Of a DNA stretch of 64,000 nt, positions 41,501-50,737 are shown in pieces. Position numbers and translations under genes: made by a program. The stretch comes from Rubrivivax sp. (lineage in GTDB: Bacteria; Pseudomonadota; Gammaproteobacteria; Burkholderiales; Burkholderiaceae_C). Location: assembly GCA_016719535.1 (NCBI GenBank), contig JADJYX010000043.1, forward strand, positions 1 to 64,000. The letters run 5' to 3'. The notes under the pieces are model-generated. The model had not been told where the DNA came from. It saw only the letters and a program-made list of their open reading frames with translations, and made no database searches. Every line of letters starts with the position of its first letter. The first letter of the stretch is position 1.

Positions 41501-42109
41501 CGCCATCGCCGACCCGGATTCGACCCGCGCCAGCCCGCCGCAGAAGAGCTCGGCGATCATGTCGCCCAGCGCCTCGTAGGTCAGCGCGCCGTCGGGGCGC
41601 AGCCAGGTGAAGGTCCAGTTCATCATGCCGAACAGCAGCATCGTCAGCGGCTTGTCGAGTGCGCGGCCCTTCAGCTCGGGCCGCAGCGCCACGATGGCTT
41701 CGGCGAAGCCTGCGATCACCCGCCGTTCGGCCGCCACCACCTGCGCGCGTTCGGCGTCGGGCAGGAAGCGCACGTCCTCGGTCAGCACCCGATGCTGGTG
41801 CTGGGCGCTGGCATAGGCAGCCATGAAGCGCTCGATCAGCGTGCGCAGCCGCGCCTCGGGCGCCAGCGGCAGCGCCTGAACCTCGGCCGCCAGCGCCTCC
41901 AGCCGCGCCACGTGGCCGGCGGCAATGTGCAGCAGCAGGTTCTTCTTGTCGGTGAAGTAGTGGTAGAGCGTGGGCTTGGAGACGCCGCAGGCCGCGGCCA
42001 CCTGGTTCATCGTCGTGCCGCTGTAACCCTGGTGCGCGAACAGCTCCGCCGCTCGAGCCAGGATCTGCTCGCGCTGCTCGTCGTAGGTGGCGGCGCGGGG
42101 GCGGGCCAA
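41492..42109 (-). CDS. paaR: TetR-family repressor of the phenylacetate operon
   Basis: This 205-residue protein has the TetR helix-turn-helix 'QILARAAELFAHQGYSGTTM' and 'NQVAAACGVSKPTLYHYFTD'. The ligand domain includes 'FGMMNWTFTWLRPDGALTYE'. It is the last gene of the paa cluster and matches PaaR, which in beta-proteobacteria represses paa genes until phenylacetyl-CoA binds. The TTG start at 42109 is chosen: the frame is open further upstream only by antisense chance through paaE. A perfect TetR palindrome at 48496 is its likely operator. Confidence 0.85.
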   Translation of the reverse strand: MARPRAATYDEQREQILARAAELFAHQGYSGTTMNQVAAACGVSKPTLYHYFTDKKNLLLHIAAGHVARLEALAAEVQALPLAPEARLRTLIERFMAAYASAQHQHRVLTEDVRFLPDAERAQVVAAERRVIAGFAEAIVALRPELKGRALDKPLTMLLFGMMNWTFTWLRPDGALTYEALGDMIAELFCGGLARVESGSAMASP

Positions 42110-42120
42110 GGTGATCCGCG

Positions 42121-43197
42121 TCAGCGGTGGTCGAAGGACACGACGACCATGTCGGTCAGCGGGTGCGCCTGGCAGGTGAGGATGAAGCCAGCCTCGAGGT
42201 CGTCCTTCTCGAGCGCGAAATTGCGGTCCATGCGCACCCGGCCTTCCAGCAGCCTGGCGCGGCAGGTGGCACACACGCCCGACTTGCAGGAGAAGGGAAC
42301 GTCCATGCCGGCACGCGATGCGGCGGCCAGGATGCTCTCGTCGCCGGGCTGGAAGCCGACCTCGCGCGTGAGGCCGTCGCGGATGACACGGATGATCGCG
42401 GTGGTGGCGTCGCCGGCCTTCGGCGCGTGCAAGGTGGCGTCGGCTGCCGAGGGCGGCACGCCGAAGCGTTCGACGTGGATCCGTTCGGGTGCCAGCCCGG
42501 CATCGTGCAGCGCGGCCTCGGCCTCGTCGTTGAAGGCGTGCGGGCCGCAGACGAAGGCCTCGTCGACCGTGCCCACGCCCACCAGCCGCAGGAAGTCGGC
42601 CACCTTGGCCTGGTCGAGCCTGCCACTGTTGAGCGGCGAATCGACCTGCTCGCGCGAAAATACCGGGTGCAGTGCCAGCCGCGTGAGGTGGCGGTTCTTC
42701 AGGTCTTCCAGTTCCTCCTTGAACATCGTGGAGGCGGCATTGCGGTTGCCGTAGAGCAGCGTGACGCGGCTGCCGGGCTCGGTGGCGAGCACCGTCTTCA
42801 CGATCGACAGGATGGGCGTGATGCCGCTGCCGCCGGCGATGCACAGCAGGTGGCGCGGCGCCAGCGCCTTGGCCAGCGCGGCGCCGAAGCGGCCCTGCGG
42901 CTCCATCACCTCGATCGTGTCGCCGGCCTTCAGCGATTCGTGCAGCCAGGTCGAGAAGGCGCCGCCGGGAACGCGGCGCACGCCCACGCGCAGGCCTTCG
43001 TCGGCGGCGGCGCAGATCGAATACGAGCGCCGCAGGTCGTCGGCGCCGTCGACATGCCGCAGCGTCAGGTATTGCCCGGGCTGGAAGCGGAACGCATCGC
43101 GCAGATCGGCCGGCACGTCGAAGGAGACGACCATGGCGTCGTCGGTGTCGGGGCGCACGTCGCGCACGCGCAGGGGGTGGAAATGAAGACCGCTCAT
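42121..43197 (-). CDS. paaE: Phenylacetyl-CoA epoxidase reductase PaaE
   Basis: This 358-residue reductase feeds electrons from NADPH to the PaaABC oxygenase. The FAD domain comes first ('FRFQPGQYLTLRHVDGADDL' and 'RRSYSICAA'), then the NAD domain ('LLCIAGGSGITPILSIVKTV'). A carboxy-terminal plant-type 2Fe-2S ferredoxin has its Cys cluster in 'DVPFSCKSGVCATCRARLLE' and the last Cys in 'FILTCQAHPLTDMVVVSFDH'. It lies 5 bases after paaD in the operon. Confidence 0.96.
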   Translation of the reverse strand: MSGLHFHPLRVRDVRPDTDDAMVVSFDVPADLRDAFRFQPGQYLTLRHVDGADDLRRSYSICAAADEGLRVGVRRVPGGAFSTWLHESLKAGDTIEVMEPQGRFGAALAKALAPRHLLCIAGGSGITPILSIVKTVLATEPGSRVTLLYGNRNAASTMFKEELEDLKNRHLTRLALHPVFSREQVDSPLNSGRLDQAKVADFLRLVGVGTVDEAFVCGPHAFNDEAEAALHDAGLAPERIHVERFGVPPSAADATLHAPKAGDATTAIIRVIRDGLTREVGFQPGDESILAAASRAGMDVPFSCKSGVCATCRARLLEGRVRMDRNFALEKDDLEAGFILTCQAHPLTDMVVVSFDHR

Positions 43198-43202
43198 GGT
43201 GA

Positions 43203-43709
43203 TCAGATCGGTTTGAAGTGTTCGAAGGGCTCGCGGCAGGCCAGGCAGCGGTAGAGCGCCTTGCAGGCGGTGGAGCCGAAGGCCGACAGGCGCTCGGTGC
43301 TGGCGCTGCCGCAGCGCGGGCAGTCGACCCCGCGGGCGTGGATGCGGATCGGCATCGGGCCGTCGTGCACGGCCGCCTGCCCGCTGGGCGGGGCGATGCC
43401 GTATTCGCGCAGCTTGCGGCGGCCGTCGTCGCTGATCCAGTCGGTGGTCCAGGCCGGCGCACGCCGCGTGCCGATCGTCACCGGCGCGAAGCCGGCGGCG
43501 ACCAGCGCATCGTGCACGCTCTGCGCGATGACCTCGGTCGCCGGGCAGCCACTGTAGGTGGGTGTGAGCACGACCTCGACGCCGGCACCCTGCACGTTGA
43601 CCTCACGCACGATGCCCAGGTCGCACACCGACAGCACCGGCACCTCGGGGTCGGGCACCTGGTGCAGCACCCCCCAGGCGCGCGCGGCATCGGCCTTCGC
43701 GGGGGTCAC
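43203..43709 (-). CDS. paaD: Phenylacetyl-CoA epoxidase assembly protein PaaD
   Basis: This 168-residue protein has an amino-terminal MIP18/SufT-like domain ('VLHQVPDPEVPVLSVCDLGI', 'TYSGCPATEVIAQSVHDAL') and a zinc ribbon at the end ('CPRCGSASTERLSAFGSTAC' and 'YRCLACREPFEHFKPI'). PaaD is required for epoxidase activity, probably in iron centre maturation. It overlaps paaC by 4 bases (43706-43709). Confidence 0.95.
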   Translation of the reverse strand: MTPAKADAARAWGVLHQVPDPEVPVLSVCDLGIVREVNVQGAGVEVVLTPTYSGCPATEVIAQSVHDALVAAGFAPVTIGTRRAPAWTTDWISDDGRRKLREYGIAPPSGQAAVHDGPMPIRIHARGVDCPRCGSASTERLSAFGSTACKALYRCLACREPFEHFKPI

Positions 43710-44515
43710 CAGACGCCGCCGGGATAGCGCCGCTGCAGGCTCTGCATCTCGGCCAGGATGAAGCCCATGTGCTCGCTGTGCACGCCCTGGGTGCCGGTGC
43801 TGACGAAGGGCGTGTCGGCGGGCCGCGCCAGCGTGGCCTCGGCCAGCACGGCGTCGATCTCGCGCAGCCAGTCGTCGCGCAGCGCGGCACGCGACGGGCC
43901 CAGGCCGGCGGCTACGGCGACCTCGTCGACGGCGTCGGTGGCAAACAGCTCGGCGGTGTAGGGCCAGGCGCGATCCAGCGCGCGTTCCATGCGCGCGTGC
44001 GATTCGTCGGTGCCGTCACCCAGGCGGATGGTCCAGTCGGCGGCATGCTGCTGGTGGTAGCGCGCCTCCTTCAAGGCCTTGGCGGCGATGGCGGCCAATT
44101 CGGCATCGCTGGACGACACCATGCGCTGCCAGGCCTGCTTCAGCCAGGTGGCCAGCAGCAGGTTGCGAACCACGGTATCGGCAAAATCGCCACCCGGCGA
44201 ATGAGCACTGCTGCGGCGCAGCGGCTGCTCGACCAGCGTCGGGTTGAGGAAGTCGCCCTCCTCGCGCAGGAAGGCGAGCTGGTCTTCATCGAAGGCCTGG
44301 CCCTCGAGCTGACCGGCCAGCGTGAGCAGCCCGCGCGCCTGCCCGATGAGGTCCAGCGCCATGTTGGTGAGTGCGATGTCCTCCTCCAGCACCGGACCGT
44401 GGCCGCACCACTCCGACAGCCGCTGGGCGTGGATCAGGCAGGCGTCGGCCCAGCGCAGCACGTAGCGCACGGCGGGCGTGAGGTTCAGGCGCAGCGATTC
44501 GGCAACGGCGGTCAT
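43706..44515 (-). CDS. paaC: Phenylacetyl-CoA epoxidase subunit PaaC
   Basis: This 269-residue protein is the structural ferritin-like partner of PaaA. Characteristic segments are 'LSEWCGHGPVLEEDIALTNM', 'DLIGQARGLLTLAGQLEG' and 'SEHMGFILAEMQSLQRRYPG' at the end. The catalytic diiron ligands sit in PaaA, while PaaC keeps the fold. It lies 7 bases after paaB and overlaps paaD. Confidence 0.96.
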   Translation of the reverse strand: MTAVAESLRLNLTPAVRYVLRWADACLIHAQRLSEWCGHGPVLEEDIALTNMALDLIGQARGLLTLAGQLEGQAFDEDQLAFLREEGDFLNPTLVEQPLRRSSAHSPGGDFADTVVRNLLLATWLKQAWQRMVSSSDAELAAIAAKALKEARYHQQHAADWTIRLGDGTDESHARMERALDRAWPYTAELFATDAVDEVAVAAGLGPSRAALRDDWLREIDAVLAEATLARPADTPFVSTGTQGVHSEHMGFILAEMQSLQRRYPGGVW

Positions 44516-44522
44516 CGCGGCC

Positions 44523-44846
44523 TCACATGTGGTTGACCGACTCGGGCAACTCGTAGAACGTGGGATGGCGGTAGACCTTGTCCTCCATCGGGTCGAAGAA
44601 CATGTCCTTGTCGCCGGGGTCGCTGGCGGTGATGTCGCTGCTCTTCACCACCCACACGCTGGTGCCTTCCTGGCGGCGGGTATAGACCTCGCGCGCCATC
44701 TGCACGGCCATCTTGGCGTCGGGCGCGTGCAGGCTGCCGCAGTGCTTGTGGTCCAGGCCGGCCTTGGGGCGCACGAAGACTTCCCACAGCGGCCATTCGG
44801 CCGCTGTTCCTGTTCCCGGCCTTTCGTTCTTGACATCGGCGCTCAT
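44523..44846 (-). CDS. paaB: Phenylacetyl-CoA epoxidase subunit PaaB
   Basis: This 107-residue protein starts at ATG 44846, overlapping the paaA stop by 4 bases. 'WPLWEVFVRPKAGLDHKHCG' and 'SLHAPDAKMAVQMAREVYTR' are signature sequences of PaaB, which bridges PaaAC heterodimers. The end 'YRHPTFYELPESVNHM' matches the family. Confidence 0.96.
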   Translation of the reverse strand: MSADVKNERPGTGTAAEWPLWEVFVRPKAGLDHKHCGSLHAPDAKMAVQMAREVYTRRQEGTSVWVVKSSDITASDPGDKDMFFDPMEDKVYRHPTFYELPESVNHM

Positions 44847-45844
44847 GCGGCCTCCTTTTGGGTCGATTGCTTGCGGGCATGGGCCAGCGCGGCGTCGCGC
44901 ACCCAGGCCCCGTCGTCCCAGGCCTTGACCCGTGCGGCCAGCCGCTCGGCGTTGCAGGGGCCGTGGCCGCCCACCACGCGCCAGAACTCGCTCCAGTCGA
45001 TGGGGCCGAAGTCGTAGTGGCCGCGTGCCTCGTTCCACTTCAGCAGCGGGTCGGGCAGGCTCACGCCCAGCACCTGCGCCTGCTGGGCGGTGGCGTCGAT
45101 GAACTTCTGCCGCAGGTCGTCGTTGCCGATGCGCTTGATGCCCCAGCGCATGCTGGTGGCGCTGTGCGTGCTTTCGCTGTCGGGCGGGCCGAACATCATC
45201 AGGCTGGGCCACCACCAGCGGTTGACGGCGTCCTGCACCATGGCCTTCTGTGCATCGGTGCCCTTTTGCATCATCACCAGCAGGCTGTCGTAGCCCTGGC
45301 GCTGGTGAAAGCTCTCCTCGCGGCAGATGCGCACCATCGCGCGTGCATAGGGTGCGTAGCTGCAGCGTGTCAGCGGCACCTGGTTCATGATCGCCGCGCC
45401 GTCGACCAGCCAGCCGATGACGCCGATGTCGGCCCAGCTCAGCGTGGAGTAGTTGAAGATGCTGCTGTATTTGGCCTTGCCGCTGTGCAGTGCGTCCAGC
45501 AGCTGGTCGCGGCTGGTGCCCAGCGTCTCGGCGGCGGCATACAGGTACAGGCCGTGGCCGCCCTCGTCCTGGATCTTGGCCAGCAGGATCGCCTTGCGCT
45601 TGAGCGTGGGCGCGCGCGTGGCCCAGTTGCCCTCGGGCAGCATGCCGACGATCTCGGAATGCGCATGCTGGCTGATCTGCCGCACCAGCGTCTTGCGGTA
45701 GTGGTCGGGCATCCAGTCCTTGGCCTCGATCAGGCCACCGTCGTCGATCCTGGCGTCGAAGCGCGCCTCGAGCTCAGCCTCCGCGGTCGAGCGCACCGCC
45801 TTGCGCTCCTCCCTGGGGCCGACGTCCATCGCCTGCGTATACAT
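44843..45844 (-). CDS. paaA: Phenylacetyl-CoA epoxidase catalytic subunit PaaA
   Basis: This 333-residue diiron protein epoxidises the ring of phenylacetyl-CoA. Iron-ligand segments are visible in 'KIQDEGGHGLYLYAAAETLG' (E-x-x-H) and 'VRICREESFHQRQGYDSLLV' (E-x-x-H). 'FGPPDSESTHSATSMRWGIK' is typical. ATG 45844 ('MYTQAMDVGPREERKAV') is used; a second Met six codons in is possible. It is 45 bases after the paaK stop. Confidence 0.97.
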   Translation of the reverse strand: MYTQAMDVGPREERKAVRSTAEAELEARFDARIDDGGLIEAKDWMPDHYRKTLVRQISQHAHSEIVGMLPEGNWATRAPTLKRKAILLAKIQDEGGHGLYLYAAAETLGTSRDQLLDALHSGKAKYSSIFNYSTLSWADIGVIGWLVDGAAIMNQVPLTRCSYAPYARAMVRICREESFHQRQGYDSLLVMMQKGTDAQKAMVQDAVNRWWWPSLMMFGPPDSESTHSATSMRWGIKRIGNDDLRQKFIDATAQQAQVLGVSLPDPLLKWNEARGHYDFGPIDWSEFWRVVGGHGPCNAERLAARVKAWDDGAWVRDAALAHARKQSTQKEAA

Positions 45845-45889
45845 GCGGGGCTCTCCTTCAGTTCTTCGGGCGTTGGTCGGACCGGCCGC

Positions 45890-47197
45890 TCAACGCGGCC
45901 GTTGGTCGATGACGCGGCGGGCCTTGCCCACCAGCGTGCGTTCGATGCTGTCGGGCAGCCCCACGTCGACCGTGGTGCTGACGCCGATCAGCGTCTTGAT
46001 GCGGTGCTGCAACTCGTGGCCGATGGCGTCGCGGTCGGCATGGCGGTGCGCGGGCTGCACCTCGCACCGCACCGTCACCTGGTCGAGCAGGCCGCTGCGC
46101 GTGACCACCAGCTGGTACTGGCCCGACAGGGCCCCATGCGCCAGCACCAGCTCCTCGATCTGCGTCGGAAACAGGTTGACGCCGCGGATGATCAGCATGT
46201 CGTCGCTGCGGCCGACGATCTTGCCCATGCGCCGCATGCTGCGCGCGGTGGGCGGCAACAACCGCGTGAGGTCGCGCGTGCGGTAGCGGATGACGGGCAG
46301 CGCCTCCTTGGTCAGCGTGGTGAAGACGAGCTCGCCTTCCGAGCCGTCGGGCAGCACCTCGCCGGTGTCGGGATCGATGATCTCGGGGTAGAAGTGGTCC
46401 TCCCAGATCACCGGGCCGTCCTTGGTCTCGATGCATTCGCTGGCCACGCCCGGGCCCATCACCTCCGACAGGCCGTAGATGTCGACGGCATCGATGGCGG
46501 CGGACTGCTCGATGTCGCGCCGCATCGCCTCCGTCCAGGGCTCGGCGCCGAAGATGCCCACGGCGAGCGACATCGCGCGCGGGTCCTTGCCCTGGCGGCG
46601 GAACTCCTCCACGATCACCTGCATGTAGCTGGGCGTGACCATGATGATGTCGGGCCGGAAGTCCTCGATCACCTGCACCTGCTTCTCGGTCTGGCCGCCC
46701 GAGATCGGGATCACCGTGCAGCCCAGCCGCTCGGCGCCGTAGTGCGCGCCCAGGCCGCCGGTGAAGAGGCCGTAGCCGTAGCTCACGTGCACCATGTCGC
46801 CGCGCCGCCCGCCGGCGGCGCGGATCGATCGCGCCACCAGGTCTGCCCAACGGTCGATGTCAGCCTGCGTATAGCCCACCACCGTGGGCTTGCCGGTGGT
46901 GCCCGAGCTGGCATGGATGCGCACCACCTGCTCGCGCGGCACCGCGAACATGCCGAACGGGTAATTGGCGCGCAGCTCGCCCTTGCCGGTGAACGGAAAT
47001 TTCGACAGGTCGGCCAGCGACCGGCAGTCCGACGGGTGCACGCCGCTGGCGTCGAATGCGGCCTTGTAGTGCGGCACGTTGTCGTAGGCGTGCTGCAGCG
47101 ACCACTGCAGCCGCTGCAACTGCAAGGCCAGCAGCTCGTCGCGGCTGGCGCGCTCGATCGGTTCCAGGTCGCCGGGTGCGGGGGCTTTGACGGGCAT
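45890..47197 (-). CDS. paaK: Phenylacetate-CoA ligase
   Basis: This 435-residue adenylate-forming enzyme activates phenylacetate with ATP and CoA. 'RIHASSGTTGKPTVVGYTQA' is the P-loop, 'DIYGLSEVMGPGVASECIET' the adenylate-binding A5 motif, and 'VGRSDDMLIIRGVNLFPTQI' the A8 hinge. Length is normal. It lies 3 bases after paaI in the operon. Confidence 0.97.
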   Translation of the reverse strand: MPVKAPAPGDLEPIERASRDELLALQLQRLQWSLQHAYDNVPHYKAAFDASGVHPSDCRSLADLSKFPFTGKGELRANYPFGMFAVPREQVVRIHASSGTTGKPTVVGYTQADIDRWADLVARSIRAAGGRRGDMVHVSYGYGLFTGGLGAHYGAERLGCTVIPISGGQTEKQVQVIEDFRPDIIMVTPSYMQVIVEEFRRQGKDPRAMSLAVGIFGAEPWTEAMRRDIEQSAAIDAVDIYGLSEVMGPGVASECIETKDGPVIWEDHFYPEIIDPDTGEVLPDGSEGELVFTTLTKEALPVIRYRTRDLTRLLPPTARSMRRMGKIVGRSDDMLIIRGVNLFPTQIEELVLAHGALSGQYQLVVTRSGLLDQVTVRCEVQPAHRHADRDAIGHELQHRIKTLIGVSTTVDVGLPDSIERTLVGKARRVIDQRPR

Positions 47198-47200
47198 GGC

Positions 47201-47665
47201 TCACACTCCTCGCGTGCTGGGCAGGCCGGGAATCACGAGCTTGCCGGTCAGCGTCATCGAGCGGCCGCGAAAGGCGGCGATGCGCCTGCCGTCCTGGTCG
47301 CGCACGTCGATGTCGTAGAGGCCGGTGCGGCGGGTCTTGCCGACTTCGGCGGCGGTGGCCGTCAGCACGTCGCCGAGCCTGGCGCTGGCGACGAGATTGA
47401 CGTCGAAGCCCGAGGCGACGGTGAAGTCGTTGTAGGCGTTGCAGGCAAAGGCGAAGGCCGAATCGGCCAGCGTGGTGATCAGCCCGCCGTGGCAGATGGC
47501 ATGGCTGTTGAGCATGTCGGGCCGCACCGTCATGCGCAGCCGCGCCGTGCCGGGGCCGATGTCCAGCACCTCGATGCCCAGCAACTGCGACGCACGGTCG
47601 TCCTTCCACATGGCGTCGCGCACGGCTTCGGCCACCTGCTGGGGCGTGACGGCGGTCGACGGCAT
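47201..47665 (-). CDS. paaI: Hydroxyphenylacetyl-CoA thioesterase PaaI
   Basis: This 154-residue hot-dog thioesterase has the signature 'NSHAICHGGLITTLADSAFA', with the catalytic Asp, and 'VASGFDVNLVASARLGDVL'. PaaI frees CoA from dead-end products of the pathway. Its ATG overlaps the paaG stop at 47665, so translation is coupled. Confidence 0.95.
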   Translation of the reverse strand: MPSTAVTPQQVAEAVRDAMWKDDRASQLLGIEVLDIGPGTARLRMTVRPDMLNSHAICHGGLITTLADSAFAFACNAYNDFTVASGFDVNLVASARLGDVLTATAAEVGKTRRTGLYDIDVRDQDGRRIAAFRGRSMTLTGKLVIPGLPSTRGV

Positions 47666-48459
47666 CAGCGGTCCTTGAAGACGGGTGCGCGCTTGGCCAG
47701 GAAGGCGGCCACGCCCTCGGCAAAGTCGGCGCCGCGGCCCAGTTCGCCCTGGCGCTGCGCCTCCAGGTCGAGCGCGCCGGCATGGTCGAGTGCCATCGCG
47801 TCGTCGATGGCGCGGCGCGTCGCGGCCAGCGCCCGGGAGGGCATCGCGGCGAGCCTGCTGGCCAGCGCCAGCGCGGCGTCCATCAGCAGCGCGTCATCCA
47901 CCACCTGCCAGATCAGGCCCATGGCCCTGGCCTCGTCGGCCGCCAGCTTGTCGCCCGTCATCGCCAGACCCAGGGCGTTGGCACGCCCCACCAGCCGCGG
48001 CAGCAGCCAGGTGCCGCCGCAATCCGGGATGAGGCCGATCTTGGAAAAGGCCTGGATGAAGCTGGCGCCGCGCGCCGCCACCACGAGGTCGCAGCCGAGC
48101 GCAAGACTGGCGCCGGCGCCGGCGGCCACGCCGTTGACCGCGGCGATCACCGGTACCGGCATCGACCGCACACGCAGCGCCAGCGGCTTGTAGTGGCGCT
48201 CGATCACGCCGCCGACATCGGGCGCGCCGCCGGCACCGGCTGCCATGCCGGGGTCGTTCAGGTCCTGGCCGGCACAGAAGCCGCGACCGGCCCCGGTGAC
48301 CACCACCGCGCGCACGCCGGCATCGTCGGCGGCGGCCTGCAGCGCGGGCAGCAGCTGGCCGTGCATCGCCGCGGTGAAGCTGTTCAGCTGCGCCGGGCGG
48401 TTGAGCATCAGCACGCGCACGGGGCCGTGGTTGGCGATCAGGACGAGGGCTTCGGACAT
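47665..48459 (-). CDS. paaG: 1,2-epoxyphenylacetyl-CoA isomerase PaaG
   Basis: This 264-residue crotonase-fold protein is the first gene of the operon. 'VVVTGAGRGFCAGQDLNDPG' forms the oxyanion hole, and 'IGLIPDCGGTWLLPRLVGRA' contains the catalytic Asp conserved in PaaG. It converts the ring epoxide to an oxepin. The start is 37 bases downstream of a perfect TetR-type palindrome. Confidence 0.95.
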   Translation of the reverse strand: MSEALVLIANHGPVRVLMLNRPAQLNSFTAAMHGQLLPALQAAADDAGVRAVVVTGAGRGFCAGQDLNDPGMAAGAGGAPDVGGVIERHYKPLALRVRSMPVPVIAAVNGVAAGAGASLALGCDLVVAARGASFIQAFSKIGLIPDCGGTWLLPRLVGRANALGLAMTGDKLAADEARAMGLIWQVVDDALLMDAALALASRLAAMPSRALAATRRAIDDAMALDHAGALDLEAQRQGELGRGADFAEGVAAFLAKRAPVFKDR

Positions 48460-48495
48460 CGGATCTCCGGCTGGATGGGCGGTCGAGCGGATTTC

Positions 48496-48515
48496 TTTAC
48501 CGACCGGTCGGTAAA
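48496..48515 (-). promoter_or_regulatory. PaaR-type operator palindrome
   Basis: TTTACCGACCGGTCGGTAAA is a perfect 20 bp palindrome 37 bases before paaG. Its ACCGACCGGTCGGT core is the form recognised by PaaR-type TetR repressors in beta-proteobacteria. The only regulator gene in the operon is the TetR at 41492. The 48516-48713 spacer shows no other feature. Confidence 0.85.
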
Positions 48516-48713
48516 TTATCGCGAATCAAATTGACCTCGCACAAGCGTCGTGTTCCCCTGGTTAACCCGAAGGTGACCGTCCGATGCCGCCACCGCCCGT
48601 GCCGCCACCACGCCAGTTCGTCGCAGGCCGCTGGATGTCAGGCGCCAACCCCGCATACTTGCCGGCTTTTGCCACCCACAGCGCCGGGCCCGGCCGGCGC
48701 TGGCACCATTCCG

Positions 48714-50618
48714 ATGTTCAGAGCCACCGCACTCGCCGCTGCCCTCGGCGTCACCTGCTTCACCCTTGCCATGCTTGCCGATACCGCCCAGGCCCATGCC
48801 GCCACCCCGCGCAGCCGCGCCGACATCCCGACCGAATTCAAATGGGACTTCAGCCCCATCTACCCGGACTGGGCCGCCTGGGAGACCGGCATGGCCGAGA
48901 TGGAGCGGCAGATGGACGCCTTCGCCAGGCTCAAGGGCTCGCTCTCGCAGGGGCCGCAGGCGCTGTTGAAGGCCTACCAGTCCTACGACGCGATCGGCAA
49001 GCTGCAATACAAGGTCTACCGCTACCCGCAGTTGCAGCGCGACGTCGATACACGCGACCAGGCGGTATCGGGCCGCTTCCAGCGCGTGGGGGCGGTATTC
49101 GCCAGATTCGATGCCGCCACCAGCTGGTTCACGCCCGAGCTGCTGACCCTGCCCGAGGCCACGGTGCGCGGCTGGCTCGACGCCACGCCGGCGCTGGCAC
49201 CCTACCGCCACACCATCCTCGACGAATTCCGCAAGCGCGCCCATGTGCTGGACGAGAAGGGCGAGCGCATCCTGTCGCTGGCCGGCCCCACCAACCAGGC
49301 GCCGCGCACGGTGTACGAGGAGCTGTCGACTTCGGACATCCAGTTCCCGACGCTGACCTTCAGCGACGGCCAGACCGTCAAGCTGGCCCCCGGCGCCTAT
49401 GCCGCGCTGCTGGAGAGCAACCGCAACCAGGCAGACCGCGCGAAGGCCGCCGAAGCGCACCTCAAGACCTACGGCGCCAACGCCGCCACCTACGCCGCCA
49501 TCTACAAGGGCGTACTGGAACGCGACTGGTTTCTGGCCCAGGCGCGCGACTTTCCGACCACGCTGGACGCGGCGCTGTTCGGCAATGCCATCCCGCGCGC
49601 GGTGGTGGAAAACCTGATCAGTGCCACCCGCGCCGGAACGGCACCGCTGCAGCGCTACATCCGGCTGCGCCAGAAGCTGCTGGGGCTGAAGCAATACCAC
49701 ACCTACGACAACTTCCAGCCGCTGTTCCGCACCGACAAGAAGTACCCCTACCCCGAGGCGCGTGACGTGGTCGTGGCTTCGGTGGCGCCGCTGGGCGACG
49801 AGTACGGGTCGCGCTACCGCCGCTTCGTGCAGGGCGGGCGCATCGACGTCTACGAGAGCGAGGGCAAGCGCAGCGGCGCGTACAGCGCCGGTGTCTACGG
49901 CGTGGGCCCGTACCTGCTGCTCAACCACAACGACACGATGGACGCGATGTTCACGCTGGCGCACGAGGCCGGCCATGCGATGCACACCGTGCTGAGCTAC
50001 GAGCACCAGCCCTTCGTCACCGCCGACTACACGATCTTCGTCGCCGAGGTGGCCAGCACCACCAACGAGCGCTTTCTGCTCGAGCATCTGCTGCAGAAGA
50101 CGACCGATCCGAAGGAGCGCTTCCTGCTGCTGCAGCACGCGGCCGACCAGATCATGCAGACCTTCTACACGCAGGTCATGTTTGCCGATTTCGAGCTGCA
50201 GGCGCACCGGCTGGTCGAGCAGGGCCAGCCCGTCACCGCCGAGGTGCTGAACCAGCTCTACGTGCAACTGCTGAAGGACTACTACGGCGATGCGCTGACG
50301 GTGGACGACTTCTACAAGTGGACCTGGACCCGCATCAGCCACTTCTTCAACTCGCCCTACTACGTCTACCAGTACGCGACCTGCTTCGCGTCGAGTGCGC
50401 AGCTGTTCAAGGCCCTGACCACCGGCCCCGAGGCCGAGCGCCGGGCGGCCACCGATCGTTACCTGACGCTGCTCAAGAGCGGTGGCAACGACCACCCGAT
50501 GGAGCAGTTGCGCAAGGCCGGCGTCGACCTGACGCAGCGCGCACCCATCCAGGCGGTGATCGACCAGATGGACGAGCTGGTGGCGCGCATGGAGACCGAG
50601 GCGGCAGCGATCCGCTGA
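48714..50618 (+). CDS. Exported M3-family oligoendopeptidase (PepF-like)
   Basis: This 634-residue metallopeptidase has a signal peptide ('LAAALGVTCFTLAMLADTAQ' and AHA). The mature part starts 'TPRSRADIPTEFKWDFSPIY', like oligoendopeptidase F. The zinc motif HEAGH is in 'MFTLAHEAGHAMHTVLSYEH', and the downstream Glu lies in 'FVAEVASTTNERFLLEHLLQ'. Most PepF enzymes are cytoplasmic, so the signal peptide is notable. ATG 48714 is used because the 61 codons before it show no homology and no signal. Confidence 0.9.
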   Translation: MFRATALAAALGVTCFTLAMLADTAQAHAATPRSRADIPTEFKWDFSPIYPDWAAWETGMAEMERQMDAFARLKGSLSQGPQALLKAYQSYDAIGKLQYKVYRYPQLQRDVDTRDQAVSGRFQRVGAVFARFDAATSWFTPELLTLPEATVRGWLDATPALAPYRHTILDEFRKRAHVLDEKGERILSLAGPTNQAPRTVYEELSTSDIQFPTLTFSDGQTVKLAPGAYAALLESNRNQADRAKAAEAHLKTYGANAATYAAIYKGVLERDWFLAQARDFPTTLDAALFGNAIPRAVVENLISATRAGTAPLQRYIRLRQKLLGLKQYHTYDNFQPLFRTDKKYPYPEARDVVVASVAPLGDEYGSRYRRFVQGGRIDVYESEGKRSGAYSAGVYGVGPYLLLNHNDTMDAMFTLAHEAGHAMHTVLSYEHQPFVTADYTIFVAEVASTTNERFLLEHLLQKTTDPKERFLLLQHAADQIMQTFYTQVMFADFELQAHRLVEQGQPVTAEVLNQLYVQLLKDYYGDALTVDDFYKWTWTRISHFFNSPYYVYQYATCFASSAQLFKALTTGPEAERRAATDRYLTLLKSGGNDHPMEQLRKAGVDLTQRAPIQAVIDQMDELVARMETEAAAIR

Positions 50619-50650
50619 GCGCCCGCTCGCGCCGGGCCCGGGGGCCGGCG

Positions 50651-50690
50651 CCGTCACACGACCGTCACCGGACGTTCAAGAAACAGTCAC
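50651..50690 (+). promoter_or_regulatory. Pho box array upstream of phoX-like gene
   Basis: Four 7-base units recur exactly every 11 bases: CCGTCAC, CCGTCAC, CGTTCAA and CAGTCAC. They are near matches to the PhoB half-site CTGTCAT with the standard 4-base spacers. The array ends 47 bases before the PhoX-family start codon, a normal distance. PhoB control is inferred. Confidence 0.7.
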
Positions 50691-50737
50691 CGCTGGCCGC
50701 CATCCTCTCAGGCTTTGTTCAACCTGGAGGACCCAGC

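Noticed and set aside
44858..48193. 1,111-codon open frame on the plus strand across the paa operon
   Set aside because: It is antisense to seven well-recognised paa genes and has no family features.
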